From assembly GCF_030409415.1 (NCBI RefSeq), contig NZ_JAUFPW010000013.1:2679-66678 (forward strand): 64,000 nucleotides of DNA. Direction: 5' to 3'. Both the position numbers and the translations under genes were made by a program. This stretch comes from Pedobacter aquatilis. GTDB taxonomy: Bacteria; Bacteroidota; Bacteroidia; Sphingobacteriales; Sphingobacteriaceae. Shown piece after piece: positions 26,298 through 32,575 of the stretch. Each line of letters starts with the position of its first letter. The stretch's first letter is position 1. The notes beneath the pieces were generated by a model, which saw nothing but the letters and a program-made list of their open reading frames with translations, did no database searches and was not told the origin of the DNA.

Positions 26298-26747
26298 TTA
26301 GTTTACAGCTATATCTTTAGCCGGTTTATTGGTTTCGGGATTTTTTGGGAGTGATATCTTCAAAATTCCATCGGTATAACTAGCCGAAATATTTTCGCTA
26401 ATTACTTTTCCATTTAAGGCAAAAGCTCTTTCGAATGCGCCGTTGCTATATTCTCTTCGGCTAAATTTTCTATCTGTTTCTACATCCTCTTTTGGTGTGT
26501 AAGAAATGGTTAAAACGTCATCTTTGGTTACAACCTTTAAATGCTCCTTTATCAATGCCGGGGCATAAAGATGAATGATAAATTCTTCATCCTTTTCTTC
26601 AATATTTGCAGCTACACTTCTAAATCTGTTAAAAAAGTGTTCTGCATGTCGGGCAAATCTGCCACCGTGGTGATGGCCAAATCTGCCGCCGTTTCCTACC
26701 CAACCTCTATTCATTTTGCCTTTATGGCATCTATCTTCGTTATACAT
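26298..26747 (-). CDS. Hsp20/alpha-crystallin family small heat shock protein
   Basis: Small heat shock proteins hold unfolded proteins in the cytoplasm. The 149-residue protein has an alpha-crystallin domain at about 45-140, with NIEEKDEEFIIHLYAPAL, LTISYTPKE, an FERAFAL strand and YTDGILKISLPKN near the end. The N-terminal 35 residues are unusual: very rich in Gly, Arg and His (for example GGRFGHHHGGRFARH). It is the last gene of a four-gene operon with two small envelope proteins and a glycosyltransferase half. It lies 27 bases after that gene, and the operon starts at a promoter shared with an ECF sigma factor gene. Confidence 0.9.
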   Translation of the reverse strand: MYNEDRCHKGKMNRGWVGNGGRFGHHHGGRFARHAEHFFNRFRSVAANIEEKDEEFIIHLYAPALIKEHLKVVTKDDVLTISYTPKEDVETDRKFSRREYSNGAFERAFALNGKVISENISASYTDGILKISLPKNPETNKPAKDIAVN

Positions 26748-26774
26748 TGTGTTATTTTTATTTATAAATATTAA

Positions 26775-27155
26775 TTAATTTGAAACACCATATTGTGTTT
26801 TCGGAATACCCAATAATTGAGTTATGATGTTCGCGTAAGGATAAGCCGGTGAAAAAACAGCATAATCAAATTTTAACCCCTTAATTTGCCCAATAATATT
26901 GTCGATAAACTTCATTGGTTCTAATAATGACGTTATTAACCCTGATTTCTGGCTTTCGTTATCACTTTTGCTAAAAACATCCAAATTTGCGGCATAAGCT
27001 TTAAAGTCAGCACCGATGTTTTCTATAGGCTTTTTAAATTCATCTGAGCTAAAAAATGTAACCTGTTCGCCACGGGTAACCATTTCGCTGGCTAAGTTTA
27101 AAATAGGTTTAACCTCATTTTGCAACGGATTGCTTAAAAATAAAACTTGTGCCAT
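26775..27155 (-). CDS. Isolated N-terminal domain of a GT-B glycosyltransferase (UGT/MGT type)
   Basis: The 126 residues match the start of macrolide/UDP-glucuronosyl transferase-like enzymes: VLFLSNPLQNEVKPILNLAS, EMVTRGEQVTFFSSDEFK, IENIGADFKAY and later FDYAVFSPAYPYANIITQLLG. Such enzymes have about 390-400 residues, with the nucleotide-sugar site in the C-terminal half, which is absent. The frame stops 27 bases before hsp20, so there is no room for a second half. It starts four bases after the previous stop, as in a working operon. It may be a decayed gene or a retained acceptor-binding domain. The usual glycine of the first loop (GHVNP in the family) is replaced by NEVKP. Confidence 0.7.
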   Translation of the reverse strand: MAQVLFLSNPLQNEVKPILNLASEMVTRGEQVTFFSSDEFKKPIENIGADFKAYAANLDVFSKSDNESQKSGLITSLLEPMKFIDNIIGQIKGLKFDYAVFSPAYPYANIITQLLGIPKTQYGVSN

Positions 27156-27159
27156 TTGC

Positions 27160-27387
27160 TTATTTGTTTAAACTGTCAACCGGTGTAATTATATTTTCGT
27201 TAGCCTTTCTGTTGTGGTGACTAAAACCACGATGCCTGTTATATCCATCGCAGCAATTTTGATCGCGATAGTGTCTGTTTTTAAAATCTAACCTATCTCT
27301 GTATCCATTTTGAATTGCCAATACATTTAAGCTGTAGAATGTTGCACCTGCAACAACCAAGGCCAATAATACTCTAAATGCTTTCAT
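27160..27387 (-). CDS. Small secreted or membrane-anchored His/Arg-rich protein
   Basis: The 75-residue protein has a hydrophobic N-terminus (about 4-25) that may be a signal peptide or anchor, then a very polar tail rich in Arg, His, Asn and Tyr with a CC pair (YRDQNCCDGYNRHRGFSHH). No family is recognised. It is the second gene of the ECF-linked operon, four bases after the preceding stop. Composition suggests an envelope location; metal or nucleic-acid contact is only a guess. Confidence 0.65.
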   Translation of the reverse strand: MKAFRVLLALVVAGATFYSLNVLAIQNGYRDRLDFKNRHYRDQNCCDGYNRHRGFSHHNRKANENIITPVDSLNK

Positions 27388-27391
27388 CGAT

Positions 27392-27658
27392 TTAATAATT
27401 TATGTGGATATTTTGAACCGAACCATTTCCCTGTATTGTAGGTCTGTACCATTGATTGTCAATCGGAACTACATTCGAATAATGGCTTTCAAATTCATTA
27501 AATCTTTCTATAAAGTGCCTGTGCTTTCTGTAGGCAAATATTCTGAAGACCATGCCGATTACCATTGCAATCAATATAAACTTAAATATGAAGGGTATGA
27601 AGAATGCGGTTGCACCAAGTACTATCCCGAATCCTATTGCTTTTAATATTTTTTTCAT
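27392..27658 (-). CDS. Small membrane protein, first gene of the Hsp20 operon
   Basis: The 88-residue protein has one long or two close hydrophobic spans (about 5-42: IGFGIVLGATAFFIPFIFKF and the following ILIAMVIGMVFRIF), then a basic/His-rich segment RKHRHFIERFNEFESHY and a polar tail. No family is recognised. It is the first gene after the predicted ECF promoter at 27685-27716, with a leader of about 20 bases. Confidence 0.7.
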   Translation of the reverse strand: MKKILKAIGFGIVLGATAFFIPFIFKFILIAMVIGMVFRIFAYRKHRHFIERFNEFESHYSNVVPIDNQWYRPTIQGNGSVQNIHINY

Positions 27659-27684
27659 TTTGTTATATCCTGTTATTTAAATGG

Positions 27685-27716
27685 GTAGACGATGGAGATT
27701 TATTTTTACTTTAAAT
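27685..27716 (-). promoter_or_regulatory. Predicted ECF sigma promoter of the Hsp20 operon
   Basis: On the minus strand ATTTAAAGTAA (27716-27706), a 14-base spacer and CGTCTAC (27691-27685) precede the first gene by 26 bases. The same two boxes at the same spacing stand before the ECF sigma gene at 28875-28906, while the spacer bases differ. The -10-like CGTC core is typical of ECF promoters. Confidence 0.75.
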
Positions 27717-27793
27717 AATTTGAAAAATGTTTTACCACAAAAGAAAGCTTAGAAATTCTAGGCGATTTTTATAAATAAAAACATTTAGAACAA

Positions 27794-27883
27794 TCGTCAT
27801 TCCTGTGAAAACGGGAATCTTAATTCGGAAGAAACAAAATTTATGCTCACTTTTTAGGATTCCTGCATACGCGGGAATGACGA
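27794..27883. repeat. Inverted repeat of the 'gtcattcc ... gggaat' type
   Basis: Arms 27794-27820 and 27857-27883 are inverted copies ('tcgtcattcctgtgaaaac' against the complement of 'gcatacgcgggaatgacga'), and each arm can also fold on itself (ATTCC/GGGAAT). This is a common class of intergenic palindromic element. It separates the sigma operon terminator from the Hsp20 operon promoter. Confidence 0.75.
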
Positions 27884-27904
27884 CAAAGCGTTACTAAAAC
27901 AAAA

Positions 27905-27936
27905 CACAAAAAAAAGCCAGCTGAAAAGCTGGCTTT
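27905..27936 (-). terminator. Terminator of the sigma factor operon
   Basis: A 10-bp stem (27913-27922 with 27927-27936), loop of four, and eight T residues on the minus strand lie just after the stop at 27941. It ends the sigma/membrane-protein unit and shows that the Hsp20 operon needs its own promoter. Confidence 0.9.
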
Positions 27937-27940
27937 AAAA

Positions 27941-28291
27941 TCATTCCTTATTGCGATGTCCCCATCCTCCGCACCTGCGCTTATATTCCTCTTTAAACTT
28001 TGCCCGTTGTTCTTCATCCATGCTATCCCATTTGGAGCGTAAGTTCCATGCTTTTTCTCTAAAACGATTTCCCGGACCACCGCCGCCCTTGTTAAAATTG
28101 CCGAATAGCAACCTGCATAAAACCAATAAACCCAAAGCTTGCCAGAAGTTAAGTCTTCCAACATGCGTTACTTCAGGTAAAATCCAGTTCCATAAATACA
28201 TTACAATAAAGCCTAAGGCCGTAGCAATTAAGGCCACAACAGGTAGAAAGAAAATAAATTTCTTGCCTTTACTAAACTTTCTGTTTCTCAT
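27941..28291 (-). CDS. Two-span membrane protein, possible sigma-factor partner
   Basis: The 116-residue protein has a basic cytoplasmic start (MRNRKFSKGKK), spans at about 12-34 and 47-64, a glycine-rich link (FNKGGGGPGNRF) and a charged helical tail that includes SMDEEQRAKFKEEYKRRCGG and ends in GHRNKE. No family name is certain. It follows the ECF sigma gene with 10 bases between and shares its terminator, so it is the natural candidate for a membrane anti-sigma or sensor. It lacks a recognisable zinc anti-sigma motif (HxxxCxxC). Confidence 0.75.
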   Translation of the reverse strand: MRNRKFSKGKKFIFFLPVVALIATALGFIVMYLWNWILPEVTHVGRLNFWQALGLLVLCRLLFGNFNKGGGGPGNRFREKAWNLRSKWDSMDEEQRAKFKEEYKRRCGGWGHRNKE

Positions 28292-28301
28292 CTCCCACTA
28301 A

Positions 28302-28853
28302 TTAATAGTTTATAAATTCTTGATATAAATTTTGTAATCGGCTACGCAAATGTTTCACCGCATAACCTTTTCTCGATATTAAAGTCTTAATGTTTTCGCC
28401 AGTTTCATCTGCCAATTCCTGAAAAGTTCGGTCTTCTAATTCATTCTGCACAAAAACGTAACGCTGATTTTCCGGAAGCTCTGCCAAGGCTGTAAATAAT
28501 TGATCCCAAAAAAGCTTTTTTAAACTTTCCTCCTCTGGCGAGAATGATTCAGCAAATAAAATCTCCCTGAAATTAATTTCCCCATCTTCGTCTTCATAGC
28601 TCAAATCCTCAATTAAAACATCCTTTTGCTTGCGGTAACGGTCGGTAATTTTATTTCTGGCCACACGATAAAGCCAACCACCAATCTGCTCAATTGCCCC
28701 TGCTTCGGGTTGGTTGCTTAATTGATACCATACATCCTGCAAAATATCTTCCGCGTCCTCATCTGTATTCACCCGCCCGCGGATGAAACTGAATAAGCGT
28801 TTACCATAATCGGCAACCGTGGAAATAATATTTTGTGATTCGTTTGTTGGCAC
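28302..28853 (-). CDS. ECF RNA polymerase sigma factor
   Basis: ECF sigma factors direct polymerase to stress or envelope promoters. The 183-residue protein has region 2 with DEDAEDILQDVWYQL (about 31-45) and GGWLYRVARNKITDRYRK (about 58-75). Region 4 contains LPENQRYVFVQNELEDRTFQ (about 125-144) followed by a helix-turn-helix ending in KTLISRKGYAVKHLR. The start is GTG at 28853. It is preceded by the promoter boxes also found before the Hsp20 operon, suggesting that it drives its own synthesis. The next gene encodes a membrane protein that may control it. Confidence 0.93.
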   Translation of the reverse strand: MPTNESQNIISTVADYGKRLFSFIRGRVNTDEDAEDILQDVWYQLSNQPEAGAIEQIGGWLYRVARNKITDRYRKQKDVLIEDLSYEDEDGEINFREILFAESFSPEEESLKKLFWDQLFTALAELPENQRYVFVQNELEDRTFQELADETGENIKTLISRKGYAVKHLRSRLQNLYQEFINY

Positions 28854-28874
28854 TAAAATTCGCTTTATAAACCA

Positions 28875-28906
28875 GTAGACGTACGGATGCTAGAATTACT
28901 TTAAAT
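28875..28906 (-). promoter_or_regulatory. Predicted autoregulated ECF promoter
   Basis: On the minus strand ATTTAAAGTAA (28906-28896), 14 bases and CGTCTAC (28881-28875) lie 21 bases before the GTG start of the sigma gene. Identity with the boxes at 27685-27716 covers 18 of 18 positions. Confidence 0.75.
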
Positions 28907-28980
28907 TATTTTATTTTTTTTCAAAAACGCTAATAAGCTAAAGTTAAGGAATATATTTTTTCGAAAATAAAAGGCAGTAT

Positions 28981-29253
28981 TTCATGGCGGTTTGCAGTCC
29001 TGCTTTCCATTACAAGGCCGCACTCGTACCTCGCTTGCGGGCTTTTCATTACAATCAGGTTTATATAACTTCTTTTTTGTCTTTTATGAAAATTTTAAGC
29101 CACACTTTGCCCCTCCTAAATTTAGGAGGGGAGTAGGAAGAAAGTTATTTTATTGCTGAGTTTATAATTAAGGTCCAATTAGTAAACCCAAAACCTGCTT
29201 CAGTTCCTTTTGCAGTGTCCAACTCCCCTCCTTATTTTCAAGGAGGGGGCAAG
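28981..29253. repeat. Repeat cluster downstream of the beta-propeller gene
   Basis: The 485-base gap 28854-29338 has no gene. It holds, after the ECF promoter, a 'ggcggt...caggttta' family copy (28984-29060). A perfect palindrome CCCCTCCTAAA with its complement lies at 29110-29131, and an inverted relative of the same element at 29221-29253 ('aactcccctccttattttc' and 'aaggagggggcaag'). Confidence 0.65.
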
Positions 29254-29338
29254 AAGGTGGTCTCCAATCTAAAGCAACATCAGACTTACGAAGTTTAACC
29301 CAATAGAATGCATAAAAAACTTGGTAGGTCTTTCTGCA

Positions 29339-30262
29339 CTATTTCAACGCTGCGGTGGGATAGGTCCCTTTATCTACAATTAACTTGCTGTTCCCTTTTA
29401 AATCAGAAACATAAATTTTACTCCCCAAAGATTTTTCCGAAGCGCTGTAGAAAATCCTTTCATCAGCCGTTACAAAAACATAAGGAACATTCATTCCAGC
29501 CGGAGAAATTTGGGTGATTTTCTTTGTTGATAAATCTAACAGAAAAACTGCTTCGTTTTGTTCATTTCGCTTATCAACAGCATTAAAAACCAAGCTTTTA
29601 CCATCGCTTGTATAAAAAAACCGACTTCCGCTTGATATGCCATAATCCCCACCAATTAATTCGGTAATTGCCTGAGTATTTTTTAGTTTTCCGGCAACAT
29701 CAAAAGTGTAAAGATTAATTAAATCATGCCCCAATACTTCTATTTCACCTTTCCAGGTTGGCGAGTATACATTAATTTGCGAAGTGGCATCCAAAATCAC
29801 TAAACCTTTATTATCAGGTTTAACCACGCCAACTTTCCAGAAATTTTTATCGTTAAAAATGCTAAAAGCGATTGTATTTCCACTTGGCGACCACATCGCC
29901 TGGTCGTAATTACCGCTATTTGCCAACAATTGCAGCTGACTTTTGCTTTCCATATCGGCCACCCAAATGCTTCTGTGCCCTGAGCTGTCTGTAACCGTAT
30001 AAGCTAATTTGTTGCCATCGGGAGAAATTGCCGGGTTTGTAGCCCCACCAAAAGAAATTTGTTTCATTGTATCAATACTCGTCGCTACGATTTTATTTTC
30101 ATCCTGATAAGCCAAAGCAAAGTTTTTATTGCTTAAAGACACGGTATCTAAAATCGCCTTTGAACTTTTCTCAACGGATTGGTTGTTGCTGCATGAAACC
30201 AAAACCGTTACAAATGGAATTAAAAGGATTGCGAATCGGGCTGAAATTTTAGTCATGCACAA
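29339..30262 (-). CDS. TolB-like beta-propeller lipoprotein
   Basis: The 307-residue protein has a lipoprotein signal ending VTVLVSC (Cys 24). Repeated PD40/WD40-like beta-propeller blades follow, each with the turn SPDGNKLAYT, SPSGNTIAFS or TSDGKSLVFN and a later ADERIFYSAS. This fits the family of TolB-like propellers that bind proteins or ligands in the periplasm. The precise role is unknown. Met 3 is an alternative start. It stands alone between repeat-rich gaps. Confidence 0.85.
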   Translation of the reverse strand: MCMTKISARFAILLIPFVTVLVSCSNNQSVEKSSKAILDTVSLSNKNFALAYQDENKIVATSIDTMKQISFGGATNPAISPDGNKLAYTVTDSSGHRSIWVADMESKSQLQLLANSGNYDQAMWSPSGNTIAFSIFNDKNFWKVGVVKPDNKGLVILDATSQINVYSPTWKGEIEVLGHDLINLYTFDVAGKLKNTQAITELIGGDYGISSGSRFFYTSDGKSLVFNAVDKRNEQNEAVFLLDLSTKKITQISPAGMNVPYVFVTADERIFYSASEKSLGSKIYVSDLKGNSKLIVDKGTYPTAALK

Positions 30263-30505
30263 TTTTACAAATTGTTTTTAAACAAAAAGATTGGGTTATA
30301 AAAGAACAAATAACTTTTTGTTTTTATGATGTTCATCTAACAATAAATGCAAGCTTATTATTGTGCAAACAACTACATATCATTTAAGCATTAAATGATA
30401 AAAATTAAATTGTATACAGCGAAATTAATGAATATACAAAAAGGTTTTTTATGAAAGTTTTTGTTTAATCAGCGCTAGGATTTATTGCACCTTTTGGGGT
30501 ACTTG

Positions 30506-30573
30506 TTCGAGACTTCTTCGAGAAACTGGTGCTTTTTTCGAAGAAGTCTCGAAGAAGCTCCGAAGAAAATGCA
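30506..30573. repeat. Long hairpin with reiterated right arm
   Basis: A 16-bp inverted repeat (30506-30521 with 30538-30553) is followed by two degenerate copies of the right-arm motif (CGAAGAAG / CCGAAGAA). The layout is the same as the element at 1-58, although the sequence differs. It is the only feature of the 374-base gap 30263-30636 besides AT-rich sequence. Confidence 0.7.
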
Positions 30574-30636
30574 TCTTTTTAATTCGATTTACATTGGAAT
30601 AGCAGAAGTTTTCCTCATCATTATTCTCCTTACGAC

Positions 30637-31395
30637 TTAACTTTTCTTCTTATCCGCGTAACCAAAAACTTTCTGTAAAAGCGTTGTACTTCTTGAGTTG
30701 AAATTATTTCTGATTTTCAGTTCCTCTTTGGCTACCTCTATAAATAAACCATCAATTGCTTTTTGTGTAACGTATTCTGTTAAATTAGTGTTCACCGGTT
30801 TAACCAATGGTAAACGGTTATACTGCGAAGTTAAATCGCTGTAATATTTAGTGGCGTTTACTTTATTTAAACTTGTGGTTACAATCGGACTAAACTTTTG
30901 CATTAACTGCGCTGTGGTAACCCGTTTAAAATATTCTGTCGCCGCATCTTTATTTCCTAAAAGGATATTCGTGGCATCAGTTAAAGTCATGCCTTTAATT
31001 GCTGATACAAAAATCGGTTTAGCTTCTGTGGCTGCATCCTCTGCAGCACGGTTCAGGCTGGTAATTACATTATCGCAAAGTTTATTTAAACCGATACCCC
31101 TAAGCGTTCGCTCTACCTTTTGAGCTTCGGGTGGCATTAAAATTTTAACGGCTAAATTACCCAAGAAACCATCTTTAACCGATAACCTGTCTGCACCAGC
31201 AGTAACACCGATTTGGAGGGCTTCTTTAATGCCTTGTCCAATTTCGAAAGTAGAGGGCGTTCCGGTGGTGCTTGTGGTCGTCGATTTTTCGGTTACCTTT
31301 TTAAAAATGTCGCTCAATTTAAATTGAGCATTGGCATTCAAATTTGTAAATAATATTAATGCCAGAGATGCAGATAGAATATTAATTTTTTTCAT
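30637..31395 (-). CDS. DUF4197 domain protein, secreted
   Basis: From ATG 31395 the 252-residue protein has a signal peptide (MKKINILSASLALILFTNLN, then ANAQ). The DUF4197 body contains GQGIKEALQIGVTAGADRLS, DGFLGNLAVKILMPPEAQKV, an AAEDAATEAKPIF helix, and AIDGLFIEVAKEELKIRNN near the end. DUF4197 proteins are periplasmic and of unknown function. The frame extends to 31446, but the added 17 residues precede the signal peptide and are not needed. No operon partner is seen. Confidence 0.9.
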   Translation of the reverse strand: MKKINILSASLALILFTNLNANAQFKLSDIFKKVTEKSTTTSTTGTPSTFEIGQGIKEALQIGVTAGADRLSVKDGFLGNLAVKILMPPEAQKVERTLRGIGLNKLCDNVITSLNRAAEDAATEAKPIFVSAIKGMTLTDATNILLGNKDAATEYFKRVTTAQLMQKFSPIVTTSLNKVNATKYYSDLTSQYNRLPLVKPVNTNLTEYVTQKAIDGLFIEVAKEELKIRNNFNSRSTTLLQKVFGYADKKKS

Positions 31396-31639
31396 TTTGT
31401 GTGTGTTTAAATTTGGTCTGCAAAACAACTGCCATAATTTTATCAACGCTCAAAGATAAAGCTTTGCGAAAATATGAAATGTTAATTTTACACCTCAATA
31501 CCGTAGATTGAAATCTACAGGTTGAAATTAGCCATTAAATATTTAGGAGAAACCTGCAATGTAAACCCGACTGATTGAAAATCCTTTTAAAAAAAAGCAG
31601 TAACCTCGAATTAACTGTCGTGACAGAAGTTTTTTTTTA

Positions 31640-31884
31640 AAAGATTGCAACGAAAGGCGGGACTGCCGGAACCGATTTACGCAGTACCTCGCTTTTCAAA
31701 AACATTTTATGAAATCATCATTTCGACAGAAATATAAAAATTTTTAAATTAAGGCATTAATGGTCCGTGAAGACACAGACCATTGCGTTAAGTCGTCATT
31801 TCGACCGCAGTGGAGAAATCTTTGAACTTTAAATGCTTAATCTAAAGATTTCTCCATTTCGCGGTGCTCCAGTCGAAATGACGA
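31640..31884. repeat. Repeat cluster: 'agattgca' element and long 'gtcatttcgac' hairpin
   Basis: The 550-base gap 31447-31996 carries no gene. A copy of the 'aaaagattgcaacgaaaggc' family is at 31650-31700. A large hairpin has arms 31793-31823 and 31844-31884 ('tcgtcatttcgaccgcagtg' against the complement of 'gctccagtcgaaatgacga'), a type widespread in Bacteroidota intergenic DNA. Confidence 0.7.
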
Positions 31885-31996
31885 TGTGGGAATAAATAGG
31901 ATTTTTTGGATACATAGCCTAAATTATTAGTTTATCGTCCATCACTCAGAAATATTTTTTATACTTGAAAGATAATTTGCCTTAGCTATCCATTAC

Positions 31997-32575
31997 TTGA
32001 AGTTTATAAAGAACAAAGCTGGAAATAACCAGAAAGAAGATGCAGAATTAATTGCCGAGTATAAAAACACCGGCAATTTAGATGCGTTGGGTACGCTTTA
32101 TAATAAATACATGCATTTGGTTTTTGGGGTCTGCTTAAATTATTTCAAGGATGAGGAGCAAAGCAAAGATGCGGTAATGCAAATTTTCGAAGAACTGGTG
32201 AGCAAATTATTGGTTCATGAGGTTCAGAATTTTAAAAGTTGGCTGCATGTATTAACCAGAAACCATTGTTTAATGGCGCTGAGGAAATCCTCGAAGCAAA
32301 ATAACGTTTCAATTGATGATACTTTTGTGGAAAACACGGAGTTTGTGCATCTGGATATTGACAACACAAAAGAAACGCAGCTTACCATAATGGAAAAGTG
32401 CATGGAAACTTTGCCCGAAGAACAGCGAAAAAGCGTAGATTTATTTTATTTACAAGAGAAATGTTATAAAGAAGTAGCCGATATTACGGGCTACGATATG
32501 CTTAAGGTTAAAAGTTACATTCAAAACGGTAAGCGGAATTTAAAGATTTGTATAGAGAAAAATAGTAGTGAATAA
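31997..32575 (+). CDS. RNA polymerase sigma factor, ECF-like
   Basis: The 192-residue protein has region 2 with KDEEQSKDAVMQIFEELVSK (about 51-70) and NFKSWLHVLTRNHCLMALRK (about 78-97). Region 4 has LPEEQRKSVDLFYLQEKCYK (about 139-158), with a helix-turn-helix to KVKSYIQNGKRNLK. The start is TTG at 31997; no ATG precedes region 2 in frame. Its end overlaps the next gene by 8 bases, so the two are translationally coupled. It lacks the ATTTAAAGTAA/CGTCTAC boxes found at the other sigma operon. Confidence 0.9.
   Translation: MKFIKNKAGNNQKEDAELIAEYKNTGNLDALGTLYNKYMHLVFGVCLNYFKDEEQSKDAVMQIFEELVSKLLVHEVQNFKSWLHVLTRNHCLMALRKSSKQNNVSIDDTFVENTEFVHLDIDNTKETQLTIMEKCMETLPEEQRKSVDLFYLQEKCYKEVADITGYDMLKVKSYIQNGKRNLKICIEKNSSE

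Noticed and set aside
27847..28164. A 105-codon minus-strand frame overlapping the sigma-partner gene
   Set aside because: It runs through a repeat element and the terminator, and is out of frame with the better supported 27941-28291 gene, which has spans, coupling to the sigma gene and normal codon use.
31793..31884. Large hairpin considered as a regulatory RNA or terminator
   Set aside because: The arms match a widespread Bacteroidota intergenic palindrome type and no T-run follows; it is kept as a repeat only.
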